A stretch of 64,000 nucleotides of DNA from Streptomyces collinus Tu 365 (GTDB lineage: Bacteria; Actinomycetota; Actinomycetes; Streptomycetales; Streptomycetaceae), in assembly GCF_000444875.1 (NCBI RefSeq), contig NC_021985.1, positions 496,001 to 560,000 on the forward strand, given 5' to 3'. A program made the position numbers and the translations under genes. This document shows positions 16,944 through 25,118 of the stretch, piece by piece. Positions within the stretch are counted from its first letter, which is position 1. The number at the start of each line of letters is the position of its first letter. The notes under the pieces were generated by a model that saw nothing but the letters and a program-made list of their open reading frames with translations, did not search any database and was not told where the DNA came from.

Positions 16944-19148
16944 GTGACCCATCACCGCCGCCGCGCCGCCCGGCGCCGCGACCGCACTCGCCGGATCACA
17001 CCCCGCACCCATTGGCTGCTGCTCAGCGTGTTCGCGGTCACCTTGTCCACGGCCCTGCTGCTCCAGGGCTACACCCACCACATGTTCGGCATCACCTCGG
17101 ACGCCGTGACCGGCGTCCGGGGCAGGAGCGACATGGTGCCCGCCCGGGTGGCCCACGGCGGCCCCGTGATCGCGGGCGCCGCCACCTCTCCCCACACCGC
17201 CCGGGTGCGGCCCCGCACCATCGCGCTGACCTTCGACGACGGCCCGGACCCCACCTGGACGCCACGCATCCTGGAGGTGCTGCGCCGCAACCACGTGCAC
17301 GCGACCTTCTTCGTCGTCGGGACCCAGGTCGTCGCCCACCCCGAGCTGGTCCGCCGTATCGTCGCCGACGGCCACCAGATCGGCATCCACACCTTCACCC
17401 ATCCCGACCTGGCCCGTCTCGCCCCGTGGCAACGCTCGCTGGAGTTGCGTGAGACGCAGTTGGCGGTGGCCGGCGCCGCGGGGGTCACCACCGCACTGCT
17501 CAGGCCGCCGTACTCCTCGGAGAACGGCGCGCTGGACGACGCCGACTGGTCCGTCCTGAAGCAGGCCGACGCGGCGGGTTACGTCACGGTGCTGTCCACC
17601 CAGGACGCCGAGGACTGGCAGCGCCCCGGTGCGCGCCGCATCCTCGCGAACGCGACACCACACGGGCACGGCGGGCAGGTCCTGCTCATGCACGACGCCG
17701 GCGGCGACCGCTCCCAGACCGTCGCCGCGCTGGCTGCCCTGGTCCCACGCCTCAAGGCGCAGGGCTTCAGGTTCGCGACGGTCTCCGACGCGGTCGGCAT
17801 GGCCGCACCCGTACAGCCCGCCGGCCTGGGCGATCACCTGCAAGGACTGGCCCTCGTCAGGGCCCTCCAGGGCGGTGACCGGGTCGTCCGGCTGCTGGGC
17901 TGGCTGATGTACGCGGCAGGCGCGATCAGCGTGCTGCGCGCGGCCGTCGTACTGACAGCCGCCCGGCGGCACCGCCGCCTGCGGGCGGGCGGACCCGACC
18001 GGTCCTGGGGACCACGGGTCACCGAGCCGGTCAGCGTCATCGTTCCCGCCTACAACGAGAGCGCCGGGATCGAGGCGGCCGTGCGTTCGCTGCTCGCATC
18101 CGACCATCCGGTCGAGATCATCGTGGTCGACGACGGGTCGACCGACGGCACCGCCGATCTGGTGGAGGCACTCGGTCTGCCGGTGCGGGTGATCCGCCGG
18201 CGGAACGCGGGCAAGCCCGCCGCCCTCAACAGCGGGCTCGCCGCCGCCACCTGCGACCTGGTGGTCATGGTCGACGGCGACACGGTCTTCGAACCCGACA
18301 CCGTCCGCACCATCGTGCAGCCTTTCGCCGACCCCCGCGTGGGGGCCGTCTCGGGCAACGCCAAGGTCGTCAACCGTGGCGGCCTGCTGGGTCGCTGGCA
18401 GCACATCGAGTACGTGGTCGGGTTCAATCTCGACCGCCGCCTGTTCGACCTCGCCGAATGCATGCCGACCGTGCCCGGCGCGGTCGGCGCGTTCCGCCGC
18501 CGGGCGCTGCTTGACCTCGGCGGAGTCAGCGACGTCACCCTGGCCGAGGACACCGACCTCACCATGGCCCTGTGCCGGAACGGCTGGCGCGTGGTGTACG
18601 AGGAGGGCGCCAAGGCATGGACGGAGGCTCCGGCCTCTTTGAACGCCCTGTGGCGGCAGCGCTACCGCTGGTGCTACGGCACCCTCCAGGCGATGTGGAA
18701 GCACCGCGGCGCGCTCGTACAACGCGGCGCCGCCGGGAAACTGGGCCGCAGGGGCCTGATCTACCTGCTTCTCTTCCAGGTGCTGCTGCCCCTGCTCGCA
18801 CCCGCGGTGGACATCTTCGCCCTCTACGGGCTCGTCTTCCTCGACCCGGTCCGGATCATCGGGCTGTGGCTGACCTTCCTGCTGCTGCAACTCCTGATGG
18901 GCCTCTACGCGTTCCGTCTGGACGGCGAACGCCCGGGCCCCCTGTGGAGCCTGCCGCTGCAGCAGTTCGTCTACCGACAGCTGATGTACCTGGTCGTGAT
19001 CCAGTCCGTGTTCACCGCCGTCTCGGGCTCGCGCCTGCGGTGGCAACGCATGGAACGGTACGGAAGTCTGCAGCCCCCGGTCGGCGCTCAGCCACTCCCC
19101 TCCGACCTCACCCGGGAGGAGCCTCCCGCGGCATCCACCCCGCGATGA
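16944..19148 (+). CDS. matB: bifunctional polysaccharide deacetylase / family 2 glycosyltransferase (MatB-like)
   Basis: A 734-residue membrane enzyme. After an N-terminal helix (22-42) comes a NodB-type deacetylase: TFDDGPD at 96-102 and the metal pair HTFTH (149-153), with RPPYSSENG. A second membrane segment follows near 300. A GT2 synthase then shows VSVIVPAYNES, VVDDGSTDG, VMVDGDT, LAEDTDLT and QRYRW, ending in three or four helices. One protein therefore makes and partly deacetylates a beta-linked GlcNAc polymer, as MatB does in S. coelicolor/lividans for hyphal aggregation and adhesion. GTG start. Confidence 0.85.
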   Translation: MTHHRRRAARRRDRTRRITPRTHWLLLSVFAVTLSTALLLQGYTHHMFGITSDAVTGVRGRSDMVPARVAHGGPVIAGAATSPHTARVRPRTIALTFDDGPDPTWTPRILEVLRRNHVHATFFVVGTQVVAHPELVRRIVADGHQIGIHTFTHPDLARLAPWQRSLELRETQLAVAGAAGVTTALLRPPYSSENGALDDADWSVLKQADAAGYVTVLSTQDAEDWQRPGARRILANATPHGHGGQVLLMHDAGGDRSQTVAALAALVPRLKAQGFRFATVSDAVGMAAPVQPAGLGDHLQGLALVRALQGGDRVVRLLGWLMYAAGAISVLRAAVVLTAARRHRRLRAGGPDRSWGPRVTEPVSVIVPAYNESAGIEAAVRSLLASDHPVEIIVVDDGSTDGTADLVEALGLPVRVIRRRNAGKPAALNSGLAAATCDLVVMVDGDTVFEPDTVRTIVQPFADPRVGAVSGNAKVVNRGGLLGRWQHIEYVVGFNLDRRLFDLAECMPTVPGAVGAFRRRALLDLGGVSDVTLAEDTDLTMALCRNGWRVVYEEGAKAWTEAPASLNALWRQRYRWCYGTLQAMWKHRGALVQRGAAGKLGRRGLIYLLLFQVLLPLLAPAVDIFALYGLVFLDPVRIIGLWLTFLLLQLLMGLYAFRLDGERPGPLWSLPLQQFVYRQLMYLVVIQSVFTAVSGSRLRWQRMERYGSLQPPVGAQPLPSDLTREEPPAASTPR

Positions 19149-19520
19149 CTCCCGTCAGCAGGGACGGGTCGTGATGGAGGGCCCGGGCGTCGGGACCGAG
19201 GCACCTTCCCGGCAGAGGTGCGGGCCGGGGACGATCTCACGGTGACCGGCGCCGATGACACGACCCGTCAGGTGCTCATCCGCTCTCTGAGGCGGCGACG
19301 GTTCAGGCTCCGCCCCCGACGGCCTTCCCCGGGGCTCGACAGGTGCTGCCTGTCGTGAACAGCGCCCGGGTGGCGAAAGATTGGCGGTCTGCTGGTCCGC
19401 CTCTGTCCATGTGCTGGGCCGTCTCTCAACAACGGGTTCCTAGGGTCGTGGTCATCCCCCGAAGGCCCGGTTCCACCGCCTTCGAAACCGCGAGACTTCC
19501 CAGCGTTTGGAGACTCCCTG
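19149..19520. other. intergenic, no intact gene
   Basis: About 370 bases. A short frame near 19220-19300 (RAGDDLTVTGADDTTRQVLI) looks faintly coding but has no start or domain; it may be a relic. The 60 bases before 19521 are somewhat less GC-rich and should hold the promoter of the lipoprotein gene. Confidence 0.35.
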
Positions 19521-19919
19521 ATGCGTGTTCTGTCCCGCCGTGCCGTGCTCGCCGCTCCCGCTGCCGTGCTGATGTGGGCACTCGTCGCCTGCGGCGGATC
19601 CGACTCCGGCTCCGGTTCCAAGGCCGCTGACACCCAGCAGCAGGCGCAGAGCGCCGACGGCGCCGAGGCGGCCGGCGGTGACACCGACGACAGGACGGAG
19701 CCGCCGCTGACCGGTGAGGTCAAGCGGAAGGCCGAGGCCGCGGCGCTCGGCGCGTACCCGGGCACCGTCGTGAAGTCCGAGGAGGACGCGGAGAAGCCCG
19801 GCATGTACGCGGTGGAGGTGAAGCAGGCCGACGGCTCCTCGATCGAGGTCTACCTCGACAAGTCCTTCAAAGTCACCGACACCAAGAAGGAGGGCACCGA
19901 GGAGGCCGACGCCGGCTGA
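19521..19919 (+). CDS. small PepSY-like lipoprotein
   Basis: A 132-residue exported protein with a lipobox LVACGG near residue 24 and an acidic Asp/Glu/Gln linker. The C-terminal 70 residues (EVKRKAEAAALGAYPGTVVK, then MYAVEVKQADGSSIEVYLD) have the size and strand pattern of a single PepSY domain, a fold often found with two-component sensors. It is 310 bases upstream of an OmpR-type system and could be its envelope partner, but that is inference. Confidence 0.7.
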   Translation: MRVLSRRAVLAAPAAVLMWALVACGGSDSGSGSKAADTQQQAQSADGAEAAGGDTDDRTEPPLTGEVKRKAEAAALGAYPGTVVKSEEDAEKPGMYAVEVKQADGSSIEVYLDKSFKVTDTKKEGTEEADAG

Positions 19920-19976
19920 CGGGGACGTCCGAGCCGTAGGGCGGGCGACCCGATGTCATTCGAGGTCGCCGACCGC

Positions 19977-20108
19977 TCAGCCGCTTCCGCCGGACGTCAC
20001 GACCGGCCCCGCGTCGCCCGGTGGCAGCACGAGCACCGCCGCCGCACCCACGCAGACGAGTTCCCCGTCGGATACCGGCGTGAGCCCGAACACCGGGGAA
20101 GAAGACGG
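19977..20108 (-). pseudogene. possible C-terminal remnant of a membrane protein
   Basis: Reading leftwards to a TGA at 19977, the frame gives VFGLTPVSDGELVCVGAAAV then LVLPPGDAGPVV. It resembles the last helix of cation-transporting P-type ATPases (F-x-x-x-PLS followed by a hydrophobic run). No upstream coding sequence continues it. It is weak evidence for a decayed gene in an otherwise empty 310-base gap. Confidence 0.25.
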
Positions 20109-20229
20109 ACATGAGGAGCAAGGACGCGAGGACGGCGACGATCGCATCGTCCCGTTCGCCTTCTCCGATCCCTGGTGGCTTCCCCTGAACCCCTCAACTC
20201 TCCTGACACAGCTGTGCGAGCCTGGCGCC

Positions 20230-20964
20230 ATGCGGCTGCTGCTCATCGAAGACGACGACCGAATCGCAGGCCCTCTCACCGAGGGCCTGGGACGCTACGG
20301 GTTCGCTGTGGACCACGTCCGCACCGGCACCGCCGGGCTCGCCGCCACCGCGACCTCGCCGGACCTGGTCCTGCTGGATCTCGGTCTGCCCGACATGGAC
20401 GGCCTGGACGTCTGCCGCACCCTCAGGGCCCGCTCCGCCGTCCCCATCATCATGATCACCGCGCGGGGCGAGGAGGCCGACCGTGTCGTCGGCCTGGAGC
20501 TCGGCGCCGACGACTACCTCGCCAAGCCCTTCGGCGTGCGGGAGCTGATCGCCCGCATCCGCGCCGTCACCCGCCGGGCCGGCGCCCCCGCCTTCACGCC
20601 GACCGGACCCGCGCGAACACCCGAATCGCATCGGCCGGCCTCCGGCGCGCAGGTGTTGGGGCCGCTGACCCTCAACCGCCGCACCCGCGAGGTCCATCTC
20701 AACAGCCGGCAGGTCGCCCTGACGCCCCGAGAGTTCGACCTGCTCGCCTTCCTCGCCGACGATCCGGGCACGGTGTGCACCCGGCAGCAGATCATGGACA
20801 CGGTCTGGGACCCCCACTTCTTCGGCCCCACCAAAACCCTCGACGCGCACGTGGCCGCCCTGCGCCGCAAGCTCGGCGACCCCGGATGGGTCACCACCGC
20901 CCGCGGCGTCGGCTTCCGTCTCACCGTCCCCCGCGAACCCGGCGCCTCAGAGGCGGCCGAATGA
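20230..20964 (+). CDS. OmpR-family response regulator
   Basis: A 244-residue regulator. The receiver (1-118) shows IEDDDRI, the phospho-acceptor in LLDLGLPDMDG, the Thr of MITARGEE and LAKPFG. A winged-helix DNA-binding domain (150-235) contains LTPREFDLLAFLADDPG, RQQIMDTVWDP and DAHVAALRRKLGDP. There is no clear ribosome binding site before the ATG. Its TGA overlaps the ATG of the kinase by four bases. Confidence 0.92.
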   Translation: MRLLLIEDDDRIAGPLTEGLGRYGFAVDHVRTGTAGLAATATSPDLVLLDLGLPDMDGLDVCRTLRARSAVPIIMITARGEEADRVVGLELGADDYLAKPFGVRELIARIRAVTRRAGAPAFTPTGPARTPESHRPASGAQVLGPLTLNRRTREVHLNSRQVALTPREFDLLAFLADDPGTVCTRQQIMDTVWDPHFFGPTKTLDAHVAALRRKLGDPGWVTTARGVGFRLTVPREPGASEAAE

Positions 20965-22415
20965 CCCGCCGCCTCCTCCTCAGCTACCTCGCCCTGGCCG
21001 CACTCGTACTGGCCGGGCTGGAGATCCCCCTCGGCTACATATACGCCCGCGGCGAGACCTCCCGTGCCTCACAGAGCGTGGAACGCGACGCCTCCACGCT
21101 CGCCGAGGTCGCTGAGGAGAACATCGAAAAGGGCCGGCTCGACGCGCTGCCGGACGTTGTCGGTGACTACGCCAACCGCACCGGCGCCCACGTCGTCGTC
21201 ACCGACAGACAGGGCATCGTCCTGGCCGACTCCGATCCCGCCGGCCGCGCTGGGAGGAGCCTTGCCGATCAGCCGGACATCGCCCGCGCCCTGAACAACC
21301 AGCCCACCGTCACCACCACGACGGACGGCGCCGGCCGTGACGTGCTGTCCGCGACCATGCCCGGCTCCTCCGGCACCACGATCCGCGGCGCCCTGCGCCT
21401 GACGTGCCCCCTGGACCAGGTCAGCACCCGCGTACACCGCATCTGGGGCGCCTTGGCCCTCGCCGCAGCCTGCATCCTTGCCGCGGTCGCTCTGATCGCC
21501 TTCAGCCTGGCCCGCTGGATCACCCGCCCCCTGCGCACCCTGGAAGCCGCGACCACCCAACTCGCCCACGGGCACCTGGCCCACCCGCCCGACGCCACCA
21601 CCGGACCGCCCGAACTGCGCCGACTGGCCACGTCGTTCAACCACACCGCGACCCGGCTCCAGCACCTCCTCGCGTCCCAGCAGGCGTTCGCCTCGGAAGC
21701 CTCCCACCAGCTGAAGACTCCGCTGACCGCACTGCGACTGCGGCTGGAGAACTTCGAGCCCCACCTGGACCCGCGCGCGCACGGCAGCCTGGAGGAAGCC
21801 GTCGGAGAGGTCGAACGCCTCGGCCGTATGGTGCAGGGACTCCTCGCGCTGGCCCGGCTGGAGAACACCGCGACCACCCCCGAACCCGTCGATCTGGACG
21901 CCGTCCTCACCGACCGTGTCGCCATGTGGGAGCCACTGGCGGCCGAACAGTACGTGACCCTCGACATCACCGGCCCGCCCACCGGCCATGTGTGGGCGAT
22001 CCCCGGCGCCCTGGAACAGATCATCGACAACCTCCTCGCCAACGCTCTGCGTGTCTCCCCACCCGGCACCACCATCACCCTGCACCGCGTCCCCGGCAGC
22101 GAACTCCACGTCATCGACCAGGGGCCCGGCATGAACGACACGGACCGCGATCGCGCCTTCGACCGGTTCTGGCGCTCCTCCGACTCTCACCACGACGGCA
22201 CCGGCCTCGGCCTGCCGATCGTCCGCCACCTCGTCGACGCCTCCGGCGGCACCATCACGCTCCACCCCGCCCCCGGCACCGGCCTCGACGCCCGCATACG
22301 GCTGCGCCCCGCCCCTGCCCGCCGGAACAAAGTGTCACCGCCGGGAGAGGACTTCGGCGCGCGCCGCGGCCGCAGCCGTCACACAGAGCCGGCCGGCCGC
22401 GGCTTCGATGCGTGA
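20961..22415 (+). CDS. sensor histidine kinase
   Basis: A 484-residue kinase coupled to the response regulator by an ATGA overlap. It has an N-terminal helix (5-28), a periplasmic-type sensor of about 130 residues (TGAHVVVTDRQGIVLADSDP), a second helix, a HAMP segment (ARWITRPLRTLE), the H-box ASEASHQLKTPLTALRLRLE with the phospho-His, and a HATPase domain (EQIIDNLLANALRVSP, VIDQGPGM, GTGLGLPIV). The last 40 residues are basic and variable. The signal is unknown. Confidence 0.92.
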   Translation: MTRRLLLSYLALAALVLAGLEIPLGYIYARGETSRASQSVERDASTLAEVAEENIEKGRLDALPDVVGDYANRTGAHVVVTDRQGIVLADSDPAGRAGRSLADQPDIARALNNQPTVTTTTDGAGRDVLSATMPGSSGTTIRGALRLTCPLDQVSTRVHRIWGALALAAACILAAVALIAFSLARWITRPLRTLEAATTQLAHGHLAHPPDATTGPPELRRLATSFNHTATRLQHLLASQQAFASEASHQLKTPLTALRLRLENFEPHLDPRAHGSLEEAVGEVERLGRMVQGLLALARLENTATTPEPVDLDAVLTDRVAMWEPLAAEQYVTLDITGPPTGHVWAIPGALEQIIDNLLANALRVSPPGTTITLHRVPGSELHVIDQGPGMNDTDRDRAFDRFWRSSDSHHDGTGLGLPIVRHLVDASGGTITLHPAPGTGLDARIRLRPAPARRNKVSPPGEDFGARRGRSRHTEPAGRGFDA

Positions 22416-22453
22416 AGAGCACGGTCGGTCGATGTGGCGATAGCTTGCTCCTC

Positions 22454-23254
22454 ATGACGGCTGAGGGCGAGGCGCTGGTCGGCGGGATGGCGAACGCGGG
22501 GGCGGTCTTCCGCCGGGGTGAGTCGGTGGAGCGACCGGCACCGCGCAACGCCCGTGCTCTGCATGCCTATCTCCGTGCGTTGAGGGTGCATGGCTTCGAC
22601 GCGGCGCCGGCCCCTGTCGGTCTCACCGCGGATGGCCGTGAGCGGCTGACGTTCATCCCCGGTGACGTGGCCCTGCCGCCGTTCCAGGACTGGGCGATGG
22701 GGAGTTCCGCCCTCGAATCGGTGGGCAGCCTGCTGCGGCGTCTGCATGAGGCCGGCGCGGCCGTCGCGGTGGACAGCCGTGCCGAGTGGCCCTCGGACCT
22801 CGCCGACCCGGAGGGGGGAACGATGCTGTGCCACAACGACGTGTGCCCGGAGAACGTCGTCTTCCGCGACGGCCGTGCCGTGGCCCTGATCGATTTCGAC
22901 TTGGCGGCCCCGGGCCGTGCGCTCTGGGACATCGCCATGACCGCCCGCTATTGGGTGCCCATGCTTGATCCCGAGTCCGCGGCCGCTCTTCATCCCCCCG
23001 GGCTTGATGCGGCCGCGCGGCTGCGGATTCTTGCCGACGGCTACGGCCTCCCGGCCGCGGGCCGCGCCGAGTTGTCTGGCGTCATCGAGCAGGCCACGGC
23101 GGTCTGCAGGGCCTTCGTCGCCCGCCGCGTCGCCGGCGGAGACTCCGTCTATCTCCAGGCGTTGGCCGAGCGTGGTGGATGGGAACGCTGGGACCGCGTG
23201 CAGACCTGGCTGGTGGACCACCGCAAGAGCTTCACGGCCGCCCTGCTGAGCTGA
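22454..23254 (+). CDS. aminoglycoside-phosphotransferase-family protein
   Basis: A 266-residue small-molecule-kinase fold. The catalytic loop is CHNDVCPENVVF (His-Asn-Asp with the downstream Asn), and the metal Asp is in LIDFDLA. The N-terminal lobe is short, and the Lys of a typical nucleotide lobe was not found. AAPGRALWDIAMTARYWVP follows as in APH proteins. The real substrate in Streptomyces is usually unknown; antibiotic resistance should not be assumed. It is convergent with the ThiF gene. Confidence 0.75.
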   Translation: MTAEGEALVGGMANAGAVFRRGESVERPAPRNARALHAYLRALRVHGFDAAPAPVGLTADGRERLTFIPGDVALPPFQDWAMGSSALESVGSLLRRLHEAGAAVAVDSRAEWPSDLADPEGGTMLCHNDVCPENVVFRDGRAVALIDFDLAAPGRALWDIAMTARYWVPMLDPESAAALHPPGLDAAARLRILADGYGLPAAGRAELSGVIEQATAVCRAFVARRVAGGDSVYLQALAERGGWERWDRVQTWLVDHRKSFTAALLS

Positions 23255-23267
23255 CCGGCCCGGACGT

Positions 23268-23314
23268 CCGAGGACGAACCCCTCGGGTGTCCATCGGCCG
23301 GAGTTCGTCCTCGG
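23268..23314. terminator. inverted repeat between convergent genes
   Basis: Perfect 12-base arms (CCGAGGACGAAC at 23268-23279 and its complement at 23303-23314) enclose a 23-base loop just after the phosphotransferase stop and before the stop of the convergent ThiF gene. The position suits a bidirectional terminator. There is no U-tract, as is usual in Streptomyces. Confidence 0.6.
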
Positions 23315-23368
23315 CGGCGGCCCGGAACCGGGAGGCGGCCTTCGTCCCGTGGCCGTGCAGGGGCGGTC

Positions 23369-24451
23369 TCAGGAACCGCACAGCGGGCACTCCGGGCGCG
23401 CCGGATGTCGTACGTCGACCAGTTGGTCGGGAGCGATCAGGTTGAGGCCCCGCACATACCCCGGTGCGCGCCTGCCCGTTCCCGTGAGCAGCGAGACCAC
23501 CTCATGGGCGATCAGCTGTCCGGATATTCCCGCGGACGGGGCGAGCACCCCGGTACCCCCCAGGTCCGGGTGCCAGCCGGGCTTGAGCTTCGCCTCCTCC
23601 CCCGCACCGACGCATTCGAAGCAGGGACCGGCGGGACCGTACACGCCGACGGTCACCAGCGGGCCGTTGTATCCGGCGGTCACCCAGGGGACGCCCTGTG
23701 CGGCACACACCCGGTTGGTCATCTTGGCGATGAGGTCGTTGCGCGGCTCGTCGGCGCACAGAGCGAAGACATCGCAGTCCGAGACGAGTTCTGCCAGCGC
23801 CTTCTCGGTGTCCACCATCCGGATGTCGCAGGTGAAGGAGCCCGCCGAGTTGACCGAGCGCAGACGCTCGACCGCGACCTGGGCCTTGGGCCTGCCGAGG
23901 TCGGCTTCGCCGTACAGTACCTGCCGGGTCAGATTGGACACCTCGACGCGGTCCGGATCGACGAGGTGCAGGCTGCCGACCCCTACGGCGGCCAGCGCCC
24001 ATGCGGCGTGGCTGCCCGTGCCGCCGACACCCAGAATCCCCACGCGCGCGTTCTTGAGCCGCCGCTGCGCCGCCCACGGGTCGCTGCCCGGTCGCAGGTC
24101 GATACGCCGGAAATAGGCGTGGTTGCGGCTGTATCGCTCCGTCTCATCGCCGGTGAGGCCTTCGGGGTGTCCACCGGCCGCGTCTTCGAGGTAGCCGGTG
24201 TCCAGCAGCGCCTTGACCATTCCCCGTGCGCCGCTGTCGCCCAACGACGGGTGCCGTGCGGCCAGTTCCGCCTCGATACGCTCGACCGGGGTGGCTCCGT
24301 CCATCAGGCTCAGCGCTTCCCAGACCCAGCCGTGCGGGTCGGTGATCTCCGCTGCGATTCCGTACAGTTCGCCGCCGATCCGGATGGTTCCGTCGTCGAA
24401 TCGATGGGCTGTGTGCTCGGGTTTCACCCGTGGATGTGTCACGACCACCAC
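23369..24451 (-). CDS. E1-like adenylating enzyme (ThiF/MccB-type) with N-terminal peptide-binding-like domain
   Basis: A 360-residue protein, close in length to MccB. Residues 10-95 form a small winged-helix-like domain (HRFDDGTIRIGGELYGIA; VERIEAELAARHP; VKALLDTGYLED) resembling RiPP recognition elements. The adenylation domain follows: GVGGTG at 141-146, DPDRVEVSNLTRQ at 165-177, and LCADEPRND near 231. Two CXXC pairs (C277/C280 and C355/C358) should bind Zn. Adjacent GTGs at 24451 and 24448 follow AAGGAG. It lies 53 bases after the candidate precursor gene. Adenylation of the peptide C-terminus or a side chain is inferred; the product is unknown. Confidence 0.82.
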   Translation of the reverse strand: MVVVTHPRVKPEHTAHRFDDGTIRIGGELYGIAAEITDPHGWVWEALSLMDGATPVERIEAELAARHPSLGDSGARGMVKALLDTGYLEDAAGGHPEGLTGDETERYSRNHAYFRRIDLRPGSDPWAAQRRLKNARVGILGVGGTGSHAAWALAAVGVGSLHLVDPDRVEVSNLTRQVLYGEADLGRPKAQVAVERLRSVNSAGSFTCDIRMVDTEKALAELVSDCDVFALCADEPRNDLIAKMTNRVCAAQGVPWVTAGYNGPLVTVGVYGPAGPCFECVGAGEEAKLKPGWHPDLGGTGVLAPSAGISGQLIAHEVVSLLTGTGRRAPGYVRGLNLIAPDQLVDVRHPARPECPLCGS

Positions 24452-24464
24452 GCTCCTTGAGAGC

Positions 24465-24496
24465 CGTGCCGGTGATCCCGAGGAATCACCGGCACG
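24465..24496. promoter_or_regulatory. 12-bp hairpin between precursor and modifying enzyme
   Basis: CGTGCCGGTGAT (24465-24476) and ATCACCGGCACG (24485-24496) are perfectly complementary around an eight-base loop. It sits in the 53-base gap between the precursor stop and the enzyme start, on their common transcript. Such leaky terminators or mRNA-stabilising hairpins commonly keep precursor levels above enzyme levels in RiPP operons; that role is inferred. Confidence 0.7.
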
Positions 24497-24504
24497 AACC
24501 TTTC

Positions 24505-24645
24505 CTACCTGACGATCGACTTGTTCTGGATGGTCTCGATCTTGTCGAGCAGACGGATCTCGAGGAGCTCGGTCTGCGCCGTCGCCTCGGCCTCGCCGGG
24601 CGCGATCGCTTCCTCGTCCTGTGTGGCGTGGATGTTGTCCTGCAC
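24505..24645 (-). CDS. candidate RiPP precursor peptide (46 aa)
   Basis: The frame starts at GTG (24645) behind GAGGGAGAAA and stops at TAG (24505). It encodes an acidic, Glu/Ala-rich half (QDNIHATQDEEAIAPGEAEA) and then a predicted amphipathic helix (TELLEIRLLDKIETIQNK) ending SIVR. There is no Cys. Size, acidity, good start signal, and position directly upstream of an E1-like enzyme make it the likely substrate. The C-terminus is Arg, not the Asn known for the microcin C peptide, so the modification site is open (Asp, Glu, Asn and Ser are all available). Confidence 0.7.
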   Translation of the reverse strand: MQDNIHATQDEEAIAPGEAEATAQTELLEIRLLDKIETIQNKSIVR

Positions 24646-25118
24646 GATCTTTCTCCCTCTTTGTGTTGATCTCTCCCGCGGATGCGGAAGTCCATGGGCG
24701 ATCGACGCCGTTCCTGCACGTGAGTCGTCACCCCACGGCGGCGAGGCGGGCGCCGGTCATCCCTGCCGCGACCTCGGCGTCGAAGGCGGAACCGGGTTCA
24801 TTCAGGACAGGTTCAGCAGCAGGTCTGGTACCGGCCCCGGCGCCTCGCGCCGGCTACTGGAAACGATTCGTGACGCCCGCAGCCCGCAACTGCGGTTGTC
24901 GGAGGAACGTTCTCTGCATTCAGGGATTCACCTGCCGGACTTCCTACCGGCCCGGCCTGCTCCCACTCTTCACGGCCGTACTTTCCAGGTCCTTTCGGCG
25001 TTCTTTCCGCCGACGACGCCCGCGGCCACCCTGTTCAGGGCGGCAAGCAGCCGTCTGTGGAAGCCGGCCACCGAGTCGTCACCAGACACCCTTGCGGATG
25101 ATGGGCTGAAGACGGGCC
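24646..25118. other. intergenic upstream of the precursor gene
   Basis: About 470 bases between the GH65 stop and the precursor start. A leftward frame around 24725-24830 (AAEPVLNEPGSAFDAEVAAG, MTGARLAAVG) has coding character but no start codon after an in-frame stop, so it may be the tail of a lost gene. No other gene was seen. The precursor promoter should lie here. Confidence 0.35.

Noticed and set aside
15651..19046. A very long open frame (over 1100 codons) on the minus strand opposite the matAB-like genes
   Set aside because: Its composition is His/Arg/Gln/Gly-rich without domains, and it is antisense to a strongly supported bifunctional enzyme. It is a product of high GC third positions.
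22454..23254. Aminoglycoside resistance gene
   Set aside because: The fold is of the APH family, but most such Streptomyces proteins have unrelated substrates and no antibiotic genes surround it.
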